A stretch of DNA of 23,830 nt from Reticulitermes lucifugus (Eukaryota; Arthropoda; Insecta; Blattodea; Rhinotermitidae), in the NCBI GenBank assembly GCA_026260175.1, contig JAKCWW010001010.1, positions 16,882-40,711 on the forward strand, in the 5' to 3' direction. The position numbers were made by a program, and so were the translations under genes. Below the pieces are notes generated by a model. The model ran no database searches. It was not told where the DNA came from and saw nothing but the letters and a program-made list of their open reading frames with translations. This document shows, piece by piece, positions 9,608 through 21,225 of this stretch (positions within the stretch are counted from its first letter, which is position 1; the number at the start of each line of letters is the position of its first letter).

Positions 9608-9615
9608 CACACAAC

Positions 9616-10682
9616 TGAAGGCTGCATTTAACAGAAAATCATGAAATAATTAAAAAAGATACAGGTCACACAAAAGTAGGGTGCAGTGGGAAATGGTAGT
9701 CCATTAAGTTAAAATAACATTTTTGAAAGTTTATGTTCTCTTAGTAATATATTAACTTTCTAGAAATTTGTTTGTGGATATACACGTTTTATGTTTACAC
9801 TCAAATGCTGTGCATATGGTAAACACAAAACTATTTCATATGTACTAACATTTATTGTAGCTGAAGTATAGAAAGCAGTTATTTTGCTTTATAACAACAC
9901 ATTATTTTGAATACCAGAGGTCTACCACGGTCTTCAAATTTTAATAAGACAGTCCTCCAGTTATGATATATTCTAACCAGGAGAAGCAACTTTGCTCTGG
10001 AAAGCAACTCACGAATAATACAGCCAATAACAGAGACTGATGAAATATCTTGGCAGTTCATAAGGTGTTCATCCCATCACATTTCATATTTGAGATATCT
10101 GGAACATGAAATTTGGAGCTCTCACAGTGAGGTTGATGATGAGTCACCCCTTAATATGATCCTGTGTCTTTTCGCAAACAGCTCCCGACAGTTTAGAGGA
10201 GCTTGTTTCCTTCGTCTTCAGCACCCTGAAGGTACAGACAGCATGGTCCAGCAATTGGATTTTATGTTTGCTCTGTCACAATGTGCCTGATGAGATGACT
10301 ATGACTATGATTATGATGATAATGTTCAGCAGTGGTGCTTACTGTATATTGCCAATAAACACATATTCCAGCTATGAAGATTCAAGTCTTCTGGGATATG
10401 ATGCCATATTGACTGGGAAGTATATACTGACATTCTGGAGGACCTTGCTGCCTCCTTCTTCAGGACCCTCATCATAGTGAAGGCAGCAAGCTCCATTCAG
10501 TACTTAAAGTCCACACTGAATTGCATTTTAACCATGGTGCTGTCAAGCATCTATTGATGATTGAAATCACAAACCATGCATCAACTAAATTTGCAAATAA
10601 AAACAAAAACAGAATCAGTTCTTGTTTTAGGCTTTTTGATTTAATGATCCTTGACAATTTACACTCCTTCTTAATTCAACCA
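9616..10682. other. AT-rich stretch without a gene
   Basis: Only short open frames with no coding character. No repeat recognised. Confidence 0.4.
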
Positions 10683-11100
10683 CCCCCAAATGTTCGGTTT
10701 AACCGCCCTTTGACTTGCTGTGTGCTGTGGCACCACTGAGAGTGTGCACAAATCTCACTGGCAGGCAGTGCACTCAGTGTAAACTGCCTCAGTCACTCTG
10801 CTCTCCATGTAGAGTGCCTCAGTCTCTGTGCACTCACTGTTTACTTCTCAGCGATCTTGTATGGTGTGTTTGCCTTTACCTAACACTACCAACATGAGTC
10901 AGAAATTTAAATCTACATCCCCAATAATAATAAGAAACAGGGAAGAAAATCAGTACTGAAGAGAAATTAGATGTAATACACTGGGTTGAAGAAAGGTGCA
11001 GGCATTGCTAATACCTGCCATGCTCTCTGTCTGGCCAAGAGTATTTGCATGTAAAATTTGTGACAATGCTCAAAACATAATATCATCCAGTACTTAATGT
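10683..11100 (+). pseudogene. Decayed Tigger/pogo transposase N-terminus (CENP-B-type HTH)
   Basis: From ATG 10894 the frame reads MSQKFKSTSP. After frameshifts it gives STEEKLDVIHWVEE, then HALCLAKSI, then ICDNAQNI. The order MSQK-x-KS, TEEKLDVI-xx-VE, AL-LAKS and DNA-x-I matches the N-terminal helix-turn-helix of Tigger/jerky-like pogo transposases. Stops and at least two frameshifts make it a relic. The DDE catalytic domain is missing. The upstream stretch 10683-10893 (with TTCGGTTTAACCGCC) may be the element's 5' end. Recognised by motif, not by search. Confidence 0.6.
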
Positions 11101-13497
11101 AAGTTCTTTACAATTCCCTTCTAATTTATTTACATAGGCTAATAATGAATATTGTTTACTTCCCTTTATCAGTAACAGATTAATAAAATAATTACACACT
11201 CACACCACAGATGAAGAGGCTGTCATTGGTATGATTTCTCCTAACCCCTACCTATTCGATTATTTCTTATGAGAGTATCATTTTGTAGTTATGCCTGCTT
11301 TCTCAGGAAAGCAACTACGGCATAACTTAAGAACTACCTGTACAAAATACCAGGTTTTGACTAAATCAGGTGATCACAAAATGTCAAATCGTAACATGCA
11401 ATTAAAAAGAGAATCAACTTTCTTTCACTAACAAAACACCATATTCTCACATGAGACACAGCTCCTGCTCTCCACTTCTGCCAGCGTTCAACAAGGAATA
11501 CTTGATTTTAAATACAATATGAAAGTAGTTCATCAAATTTCTCTTCACAACTTGTGCAAAACAAGTTGATGGATCACATGAGAAAGAGAGCACTTGGAAT
11601 TAGGATATAACATATAGTATTAATAAAACATGAAATATTATCAGCAACATGACATTTGTATTCACTTACAGCATGAAAGAAAACACATATAACCTGAAAA
11701 AATGTCCAGAGCTCAAAATGATTGAAGGTGAAATAATCCCTCCAAATCTTACACACAGAATCAGTCACAAATTGAATAACTCAGTATGCATGATCACAAA
11801 ATTAACTGCTACAGGCACACAACAAATAAACAAACAAAACCTTATCATTAATAGGTTTTGAAATATGGATGTAACAAGTCCAACCATCATAAATACCAAC
11901 AGCAGCATACCTACATCTTGTACTGCCATTACTGTACTGTTCATTGCTTTTAATTGTGCTCTTTTTCTTGAACTTATATGGGCCATATCATTTTAAGCAG
12001 AAATAATTCCAAAAATAACATATGAGGTACCATGTCAATCTGACCAACACTTTTGAGGCTAGATAATATAATATGGGCTCCATCATATCATAGGGTGAGA
12101 TGAATTTTACACATGGAAATTTAGAAGGGAGAAAAGTTCCTACTTAATATTACTAATGGGAAAATCGAGACTGGGAACTAACATTTCCATGATAAAGTGA
12201 ATCATATATCTTTCCAAAACCACAGACACTTAATGTGAGATGTGGGAAGAGATTCCTGCTATTTGTCATTTCTTCTGAGCCAAATTATTGTGTAATGATG
12301 TGAAAACAAGGAAATAAGCAGATCATCCAGAAGACTGGCTGAATTTTTGTAAGGCCAAACTGATTGACTTAATCATCATTAACAATAACAATACAGATAT
12401 TGTAAAAATATTTACTACACTAGCAACAGTTACAAAGTAACAACATGAAATAAGCTTTTAATGATTTCCACTACAAAGAAACAGCACTTCTGTAACACAA
12501 AGAAATTTAAACACATATGATGCATTCAGCATGGCCCTTTCCTTCTCCCACCTTTCAGGTATAATTGCTCATGGAGTCAAAACATTTTGGGAAGTTGTTC
12601 AGTTCTGCCATTTCAAGATGTAAGCTCAATGTAAACTGTCCTCAACATTTAAATTACACTTGATTTTGCACATATAACACATCACACTCCACCATTCTGC
12701 ATTACTAGCATCTGATCCCCAACATAATAACAAAATAACAATATCAAGAAAACAGTGTATTAATAATGTGAAGCTCTGGAACTCTCAACCAGTTGAGATA
12801 TCCAGAGATGATGGGTTATATTAATGTTGTGGAGGAAAAGAGAGGATTAACAGCTGCCAGCCTGCCCACAGAAGTTCACTAAGCAAAGACAGAATTCCAC
12901 AGGGCACTGTGAAGAAATGGAATTAAAACAGCAAAGCATAAGGGACTAACATACATAAGGCAGTACATTATTTTACAGGTAGTAAGTTTACACCCCTCAC
13001 AGACAAATACCTGATGACTCAGTGTTTTTCATAGGAAAGTATATTTCATGCTACAGGAATGGCTGGAAAGTACATTTACGGCTATCTGCAAACACAGGGT
13101 ACAATTACAATTATATTAAAATATCTATTGTCACAACTGCAAGTGACTGTATTGGATTTTCCATGTTTGGAGACAGAAAGGGCAGTCAAATATAGTTTGA
13201 CTTCTCTAATTAGTGGTTATAAACAAGTCTAAAACCCAGTAAATGGAGGACTCCTTTGATATTTGGAAATATGATTCCCTATCTACTTCAGCAGAATGTC
13301 ACTACTACATCTTCTACTATTCTCAACAACAATGGCAGCTCACAAGCAAGGTCATGGATTCAAAATAGCAAATAAATTTTACTGTCAAAACATGTAACAA
13401 TAACACTGTCAGCTATAAAGTGAATATTACAACAAATTATAAGCAAAGCAAATTAGAACTTGGAATTAGGATACTGCTTATCCAATTTTCCAGGAGT
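11101..13497. other. Long AT-rich, CpG-poor stretch
   Basis: No gene, transposase fragment or tandem array recognised. Open frames are short and low in complexity. CpG is very rare. It may be intergenic or distal 3'-UTR sequence of one of the convergent genes. Confidence 0.45.
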
Positions 13498-13498
13498 G

Positions 13499-13614
13499 GT
13501 CCTTATCAGTGGTAAATCCTGATCCAGAGGTCAGGTCTAGCGGTAACGGTACACTGCCAAATTGTGTACCCTTCCGCTAGACCTGACCTCCGAATCAGAC
13601 TTTGCAACTGTCCT
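13499..13614. repeat. Long imperfect hairpin (fold-back element or miRNA-like precursor)
   Basis: The central arms GAGGTCAGGTCTAGCGG (13527-13543) and its exact complement (13574-13590) pair over 17 bp. Inside, after a 4/3-nt internal loop, GGTACAC pairs with GTGTACC (13548-13554, 13564-13570) around a 9-nt loop. Outside, after a 3-nt mismatch, CTGAT pairs with ATCAG (13519-13523, 13594-13598), and weaker pairing continues to about 13499/13614. The pairing scale fits a miRNA-like stem or a tiny palindromic transposon. The structure is certain; the role is unknown. Confidence 0.85.
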
Positions 13615-16574
13615 GTATGTTGGAGTGGGACTTCACAGTAGTAAATGAACCTATTATACAATTAACCAGTGACACTTGTAGAAAGAGATGAACCCACGTC
13701 TGGACATGTCACAAGGGTGGGCATGCGTGTGTGTTTGTAAGTACCAGTACTTAGTTTTTTATAAAACCTGTGTAGTGTATAACTGACATATCTAAAATCA
13801 AGTTGAATTAAAAAAGGAACTTCGATTAAAATAAAAGTTAATCATCAGTTCAGCCTTTTCCCCATTTTTGTATTTATAAGAAAGCGCACTACCAGGAAGA
13901 AGCAACATATATTAAATTGCTTATAGCACTCAAACCACCAGAATACTGAAATTCAGGCACAATGAAATGGATAGAATTCTGTGCTAGGCATCAGTTCATG
14001 TTCCCTACGGATCATACACAAACAGAAAAGCCGTTTTTGCAACTATTTGATCCATAAAGATAATTTTAATTTTATTAATTTCTGTATCTAAGACAAATGG
14101 CCAGCCCCTAATCCTCTCCTAGGATGGTGTATTCGTCAGTGCTCCCAAAGGCTTATTTGTAAGAATAGTGACAGAACAGCTTTCACATATAATCACAACC
14201 TTTGACACTAATGGAGATCCTCCATAGGATGACTTATCTCATTATCCATAATGACCCTTATAATGTCACTAGGACATGGAAAGACTTGGGGAGAAAAACA
14301 ACTTGCATCACAATAATACAAAGTGCTTGTTAAATAATAACTACTACATTACGTGTACCCTATAAAATTTATATCTAACTTAAAAAACCCTATACGTATC
14401 CATCTCACAAAATAATAGCTACCTAATAACCACACCACAAATTCCTACTGTTCAGTGTGTTTTGAATATTGCAAGTATTCCAACATTACCGATCTCTATA
14501 CATCAGAAGTAACTATATCATTTTGTATTTCCTCTTGATATCCTACCTTTCTGTGTTGAAACTATACAATGCTCTCCAGGATCATTAGTAAGATATTATT
14601 ATTATTATTGTTGGTGTTGTAGTACTTGTACATTTACCCACTTTATTGATATCTGAGGGGATCCACTGAACTACAATAAGAAGGAAATAGTATTTTCCAG
14701 TGCACATTGTTCACAACAGAGACATCCTGGTACTAATTTCAGGGTATGATACATTTTATTCAAGAGAGCATGAATGTAAGATTCATGTTACTCTCATTAC
14801 AAATGTAACATTTAAGTAACATTTTACTTCAGATCAAAAATTTTCAGGACTGAATATGAAGGTAAGATGTGATATAATCTAGTTTGATACAGGGGTTCTT
14901 CAAAAACGTTGGTACCTATCTATCAAACTACGTGGTGTTACATCCTGGACAACTATAATCTTACTATGTCATTATCTGCTAGTATTGATATTCTAGGGCA
15001 GTATTATTATTTTGTATTCAGACATGAAATTTAGATCAAGGATCATTATTACTTAACTTTTCTTGTTACCACATAAGTACTCAAATTTGAAACAGTTGCT
15101 CAATTTTAGTATTTAAAAATACAGAACATATGGTAAAAATTCATTTCCTTTTTCACTATGACAATAAGAGTATGAACCTGGAGCTACTTGTGATTTCTAT
15201 AAAGCTAAATAAACCTAGACCAGGCTTGAAGCTGACAAATACTGATAGGCATAAATGACAAACCCAGAAGCAATGACATAATATGTAAAAATCACTGGTG
15301 TTTTGAAATCACTCTGCCACTTTTGGCTCATTCTTCAAGATGTATGAATGTTAAAGTAACAAATTAAAAATCATTTAACATGAATTTCTTATCCATGATA
15401 TCAGTCAGCCCAATGGGAGATCATGAAATGGTGAGTACTGTAAACAAAATTATCTCCAATCTGTTTCACCTGCATGTACATGCAGCAATCTGAAGCCAGA
15501 AGTTGGTGCCACATCAGTAAGGACACTTATATAACCCCATCTACTGAGCAGGGAGATGGATGGATGGACACAGTTGATTGAAAATTTTGCTGCCTCATGA
15601 TTCAGGCTTGTCACTTTACTTATAATTTCTTTCTATGTGGCTTTCATTATATGATGCTACACAAACCTGGCAGAAGCAGTGAACCAGTCTAGGCCAGATC
15701 ACTTTTACAATCATGTTCAGAGCATCATAATTTTAACACCCTTTGTGTTTGTGAATTTTTCATGTAGACTTTAAACCACAGGACATGTTTTTATGTACAA
15801 TTATACAAAAATACTTTCATACAGACTCATCATGATACTTTTATGAATGTGAAGTTTGCATTTTGTTTGCAAAATTCCAGGGCATGATCAATTATGAATT
15901 ATATACACTACCTTATTTTTGAGAAAGAAAGGTGCTTGCACTTATATGTGACAAGGGAACACAGGATAAAATTTGACAAAACGTATTGTCACTGTATCTG
16001 AAATTAATACAATGCAGGAACTTACAACATTTTACCCTTATTCAATCAGTGTTATTTCCCAACACTTATTAACATTTTTCTTAAAGAAAAAGGGTGTCAG
16101 TTCTCTGTCCCACTGTGCACCATCAGAAAAAAAATCTTCTTTGCAAGTATCAGATAATTTCTGTAAAAGCAGCAAACAGCAATGCTTATATCCATAAGAA
16201 AAATTAATCATCTAGATATATTTGTATGTACATTTAAGGAAATTAAAAACATACATAACCTGGACAGTAGTTATTACTGTATGATGCTATTATTTTCCAG
16301 CTTCACAATTAACAGAACAAACAATCTGAGAAATGGATGCCTGCAGAGAACTGAACATCAAAGATGGAAATGATGCATCACCAATCAGGCAACAAGTAAA
16401 GTTTTGCAAAATGTTAGAAATTCCTGGATGAATTTGCAAGCTATGAAAGTAGACTACTGACAACAGCACACAGTTCACTGGAACACCTGACGAATTTGAG
16501 GTTTCTTCACATGTTGTATGCTGTGTGACGAACAAAGAGGGAAGTTACCTGCCAACAACAGGCAGGTATAGCTC
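13615..16574. other. Long AT-rich, CpG-poor stretch
   Basis: No gene recognised. It holds an (ATT)n microsatellite at 14595-14609 and a short GGAT run near 15551-15566. Many AATAAA and TTTATT hexamers occur, as expected from composition. Confidence 0.45.
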
Positions 16575-16800
16575 ACTCATTCTTAACCTTGGCACTAGAT
16601 AGAGATGCATAATCAGCTTCATCACTGGCTGCTTTACCCCTGGGAAAGAACCACGCTACGCACTGAATACAAGGCTGGGTAGGTCCAAGAGCCAGTCTGC
16701 ACTTCTGGAGAACAGAGAGATCGCTTGCCCTGGCTGAGATTTGAATGCCAGATGGTCCAACCAGTAGCCTAGTCACTATAACTATGCCACCCCAACTGAC
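16575..16800 (-). mobile_element. tRNA-derived SINE, minus strand
   Basis: Read on the minus strand it begins GTTGGGGTGGCATAGTTATA, an A-box-like head. A B-box-like GCATTCAAATCTC follows (complement of 16736-16748), then a GC-richer body. The spacing fits a pol III split promoter. The head does not fold into a complete tRNA by eye. A short open frame across it is incidental. The 3' boundary is approximate and no poly(A) tail is clear. Confidence 0.55.
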
Positions 16801-17590
16801 AGAAGAGTTGTTAATTATTACATGAATTTTTGTTGTAAGTTATTAATTTTTATGTATTTTATGGGCTTATCAGACTTAAATATCAAACTTTTGATTGCTT
16901 TTCCACACACACACACAAACCACCAAACTTGCTTTAAATTAAGGCTGTCAATAATCCTCTTAAAAGAGATTCTGTAGTACTGCATTACATTTAAATACAA
17001 GAAGACAGTCAGCACTAACACACTGTGTCACACAAAGTGACTTTAATCAAACATGTTCAAATCTTAAACAGGTCTGCCACAGACGATACACAAAGTTCTT
17101 GCATGAAATGACACTAGTTTCTCATAACAACATGCTCCTATCAGTACTGCCATAATCCCACACTACAATTAATTTCTTTTATATGACAAACTTCAAGGCC
17201 AGTACTCTACAACTTTATTATCATGGTCTGTGTTAGAGGCCGCAATGTTTCACATAAACATTATCTCGCCAATCAACCATGTTAATTCCAACAACAATCA
17301 CAATACTCATAACAAATCAAATCATGTGATAACTGATATCACTACAAATTTCCACATAGCCATATATAATCTGATTAGGCCTAACACATATTCCTTGTGG
17401 CTATATACAGTAATCAGCAAAACTGTCGTATGGTATTTGCATTATTCTGAAACAAGTTAAAGTTTCCTTTTCTTGTGCACAAAACTCATGAGTATAAAGA
17501 AACTATATGTGACAACAAACAATAGATCAATACTATAAATCAGTACTTACATGAGAAACAATTGAATTATGTTAGGTAATTATATGAGAA
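16801..17590. other. AT-rich stretch without a gene
   Basis: Only short open frames. It holds a short (CA)n tract near 16904-16917 and one TAGGCCTA at 17376-17383. Confidence 0.45.
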
Positions 17591-17834
17591 GCCAATCCCA
17601 GTGGCCAGGCAGTCTTAAGGCATGGGTCTACGACTGCTCGTTTCCCGGGATTGTGGGTTCGAATCCCATTGGGGGCATTTATGTCTGTCTTCTGTAAGTG
17701 TTGTGTTTTGTCAGGTAGAGGTCTGCATTGGGCTGGTCACTTGTCCAGAAGAGTCATACTGAGTGTGATAGTGAAGCCTCAATAATGAGGCCCTGGCCCA
17801 CTAGGGGCTGTAGCACCATGGGGAGAAAAAAAAA
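17591..17834 (+). mobile_element. tRNA-derived SINE with poly(A) tail, plus strand
   Basis: The head has a GTGGCCAGGCAGTCTTAAGG A-box-like segment and a perfect B box, GGTTCGAATCC (17656-17666), with a spacer suggesting a tRNA-Ser/Leu-type parent with a long variable arm. The body contains a GCCTCA-ATAA-TGAGGC hairpin and the closing motif AGGGGCTGTAGCACCATGG, then a 9-A tail. No target duplication is evident. It is a different family from the 16575-16800 element. Confidence 0.7.
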
Positions 17835-19408
17835 TTTCAATATGTTTGCACTAGTAAGCAGTGTCTCCTGAAGTGCAAAGGAAACAGTACAAAATAAAAC
17901 TTAATTGAAAAAAAAATCATTCACTATACTTTTATCCAAACACTGACCATATTGGCTTTCATATGCTGATTTACTACATATCTCATTTTCAGGCCCTGAA
18001 AGTTACCTTTAAGATCAAAAGGATACCAGGGCAACTGCAAATTGTATGAATGTAGGAGGGAAGAAAAAAGTTATAACAATGATCCTTTTTACACAATACT
18101 TCACTCAAACAGGCTGTGGATGTTGCCAGTATCATACTACCTGCAACCAAAGATGATCACAAACAGACCACTCTGAGTGTTTAGGAATGACAGCTGGACA
18201 CTGGACATATTACACGTTTGTAAAGACATAAATGGCAAGACAAATTACTGTAAGGGCTACATGGAATGTTGAAGCACATGTCATAACTAGAGTGATAATG
18301 TAATTAAGTTTTCAGAAGCAACCTAGAAATTTATTACAGAGGAATAATATAACATGAACCACAAACACAAATACTAACATAACCTACAGAAAGACCATTC
18401 ACCTAACTGACAATTAATTCTGAAGTCTAATTTGTTAACTACTGCATGCTTCCAAAAGACTACAATGTGTATGGTTTATGAATGCTGCTTCCTGCCTAAA
18501 CCTATATAAACTTAAAAAGTTATTTGCAGCACCTCTGTCTAATGGACCTATTTGGGGAATCATAAAAATCCACTATCCACTCTATAACTTTCCAGAAAGT
18601 CTATTAAAAATAAATAAAAGCCTCGTTCCAATATACATCACTGGTGTGTTGTTGCAGCAGTCCAGTATTTGGGTCCTTCATCAAATACATTTCGCTAAAA
18701 TATATTATCTACATAATTCTTATAATGACAAATGTACTTGTTTGATTAACTTGACAACCTGTATTATTGAACATTTTTAAATATTTCTAACAACAGAGAC
18801 TCTAAGATATTGTCATTTAAATGTATTCAGTATACAACTTCCAGGAGAAATTTATTTTCCAAGTTAGACACGTACGAAGCTGACAACTGTAAACAGTGAC
18901 AAAGTTATCTGTCATGAGGGACATTCCCTCCTTTTATTACAGTTATGTAGTGTTTCCAACAGTGGTGACATGATTTGAACATATAACAATTTGCATCTTT
19001 ATGCAGCCGAAGTCAGTTACAAAAAACTTCAATCATAAATCCCCTTTTCATTTGCAGTAAGCAGTTATATCATTAACATAAACTGAAAACCTGAAAATAC
19101 CTAACTGATTTTGACATCTGATGAATCCTGCATACTGAATACATATTCACTGCCACATATTAGCTGCTGAACTGAGTAGGAACAAAATTATGTTATCACA
19201 AAAGCAGCCTTATAATCTCACAATGTTATAATTTGCAAGAATATACTGATGTTGGCACAAGCACATATTACATTGTTGTACCTCAGCAATCAAAATGAGG
19301 GACTGAGAAATAACAAGAGCTGTGCTACCAGCAAAGGTAAAGCACGTAACTGTAACCCTTATTGAAAATAAAATGCAATTATAGCAAATTACAGCAGAAT
19401 TACATTAA
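17835..19408. other. AT-rich stretch without a gene
   Basis: A 100-codon plus-strand frame at 18478-18780 has random-looking composition and no splice or domain signal. Nothing else recognised. Confidence 0.4.
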
Positions 19409-19815
19409 TCCAGCACCCACTGGACTGGAAAGTTGCTGGATTGTCAAATATTCTGGATTATTCAAGCAGGACCTATATTAACCGAAGTTCTTACAGATGT
19501 TTTGTTAGTGCTCCTATATTTGGGTTGTACAGATAATCAGGGGAGTATTCCAGTTGGGTATCTCCTTCATCTACTGGTTCAGGGTCATCAAGGTGCTATT
19601 CTGTGTTTTCTAGAGTCTTTTGAGTGTCTACCAGGCATGCTGAAGAACTGTGGTTCAGGAGTTTTCATAGCTGAAGAAGCTGGAGTAGGAGACCACAATG
19701 ATCGATGTACACACAATCTTGGAAGCCATGGAGACCAAAGCTTCTAACTTGGGACTATTTTCCAAAACTGCCAAAGTATCAGGATTTCCAGAGTATCAGT
19801 TTCCAGTTTCTACTT
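19409..19815 (-). pseudogene. Possible remnant of a pogo-like element, 3' part
   Basis: On the minus strand, 19595-19491 encode an acidic tail containing DDPEPVDEGDTQLEYSPDYL and ending ALTKHL with a TAA. Further upstream the frame is broken. The adjacent end (CCACTGGACTGGAAAG, then CTGGATT repeats) resembles pogo/Tigger termini, and a related CTGGAAA-rich stretch lies near 19770-19810. The family call rests on the end sequences and is weak. It could also be a relic of another gene. Confidence 0.3.
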
Positions 19816-19886
19816 TGTACTAAAGGAAACACCTAGTACACTCTTTCAGATTTACATTGAACGGCAGTTAAAACCACAAATTCCAC

Positions 19887-20827
19887 ATTTTGCAGACAAT
19901 AAAACACAGCTTTTCCTGGAAAATGCTTTATAAAATTCTCCTGCATCTTATAGTTCCAAGGTGTGTCTTATGGTCCAAAGGTGCATCAATAATACATTCA
20001 TCACAACTGATTGTGAGATCCCCACATTCAAAGGAGAGAAAATGGTGATAATGTGACTCATCCTTGGAAAGAGAGAAACAAGGCTTCACTGTACCCTACA
20101 CTAGTTGTTCAGTAGCACACAGTAATAGTCAGTTTACTGAAAATAAATGAATGTGTAGTAAACAAATGAGAGTTTTGTATACTGTAGGTTTAAAATTGAA
20201 TATCTTAAACCACACAAAATGGCTCGTAATACAGCAACCACAAAACATTCTGAACCACCTCCAACCAAGAATATGATACATCAGTGAAGAAGGCAAGAGG
20301 AAGAATTATGAAAGTTTAAGAATAAACAGTCTTTTTATACATTTACCACAAAATGGCCTAACGGAGAAACCGAGATGAAGAACTGGGTGACAGATCAAAG
20401 ACACAAGGAATTTTGTGTGTCTGAAAAAAATTATAATTTCTGAAGTGAGAAGTTTGGAGGTTGCATGTGTTATCACTGAGTTTGCCAGAACAGCATCTTT
20501 GTGTTACATATTTATATAGAGGCATGAATTAAATATGCGTACTTGAACTAGAATAGCACAAAAGATACCATCAAAGTACAAAACAGATTTTGCAGTCTTA
20601 CAAATTCATGATTGCTGCTAGGAGAAAACGGCATTTTAAACTTGGTCAGACAGGTAACAAGGATAAGTTCCTCCAACTTCTGATGTTTCATCAAACAAAC
20701 TGCCATTTTGTTGAGTAAATGTTTGCCAACCCATGCTTAAGTGTCAATAAATTATTTTTTTCCCTACATTTACCTTCTGATATCTTAGTGCATATTATGG
20801 CCCAGTGTGTCTTATTGTTTGCAAAAT
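19887..20827 (+). mobile_element. pogo-like DNA transposon with TIRs and decayed CENP-B-type ORF
   Basis: The left end ATTTTGCAGACAATAAAACA (19887-19906) and the reverse complement of the right end, ATTTTGCAAACAATAAGACA (20827-20808), match at 18 of 20. The left subterminal sequence carries CTTATAG/GTGTCTTATGG motifs common in this group. The plus strand from ATG 20219 reads MARNTATTKH, later KWPNGETEMKNWVTDQRH, then ISEVRSLEVA, ITEFARTASLCYIF, RHELNMRT, and GQTGNKDK. These match a Tc5/CENP-B-type DNA-binding domain of pogo transposases. Several stops and frameshifts break the frame and no DDE domain is present. It is a dead, internally deleted copy. Confidence 0.7.
20219..20740 (+). pseudogene. 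Broken pogo transposase DNA-binding region
   Basis: The coding remnant inside the 19887-20827 element. It starts at ATG 20219 and drifts between frames. The readable blocks keep the CENP-B/Tc5 HTH order (WP...MKNWV, ISE-RSLEVA, EFARTAS, RHELNMRT). The downstream catalytic DDE part is absent. Confidence 0.6.
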
Positions 20828-21080
20828 TTGGTACTTTGTGAGATGAAATATGCAGACATATCAGAACTTTTGATTTCCTTTACAACAATAAAACCTCAAG
20901 TCAAAATTTCTTAAACATGAACACAAAACCAGAAATGCTATTAATCAGAACAAACATTTCCATCTCCAGTTCAGCATAAATCATGAAATATGAAGAGATA
21001 CTTGTCAGACAGATGCTGTCATCCAAGTTACTCTCTAACACAATCCATTGACTACATTTGTAATGACTAAATTTGTGTTT
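20828..21080 (-). other. Probable 3' UTR of the minus-strand gene
   Basis: The sequence directly after the TAA of the minus-strand gene. No clear polyadenylation hexamer was picked close to the stop, so the 3' end is open. Confidence 0.4.
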
Positions 21081-21225
21081 TTACAGCTCCTGGAACAGGT
21101 TAATGGCATGTGAAATCCTGGTTTCAAAACCTTCAATATCACACACTGGCAAGTTCTGGCTTGCTAAATTATTCAACTGCACCCAATCGTGTTGTGGCGT
21201 ATCCATAGAGTAACACTTATACCAT
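21081..21225 (-). CDS. Terminal coding exon
   Basis: The acceptor GTCTACAG at 21228-21226 is the only nearby one whose phase matches the preceding phase-2 donor. A stronger-looking TTTTTCAG at 21310-21308 and a CACAG at 21238-21236 are out of phase. The exon encodes WYKCYSMDTPQHDWVQLNN and ends GFETRISHAINLFQEL with TAA. Confidence 0.55.

Noticed and set aside
10740..10850. Tandem repeat of AGTGCCTCAGTC-like words
   Set aside because: The copies are few and diverged; they more likely belong to the 5' part of the Tigger relic.
17591..17680. Functional tRNA gene
   Set aside because: The B box is perfect but the acceptor stem is poor and a SINE body with poly(A) follows.
18478..18780. 100-codon plus-strand open frame
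   Set aside because: AT-rich random composition, no domain, no splice or promoter signals.
19433..19747. 104-codon plus-strand open frame
   Set aside because: The coding-like signal in this stretch is on the minus strand, in a broken acidic C-terminus.
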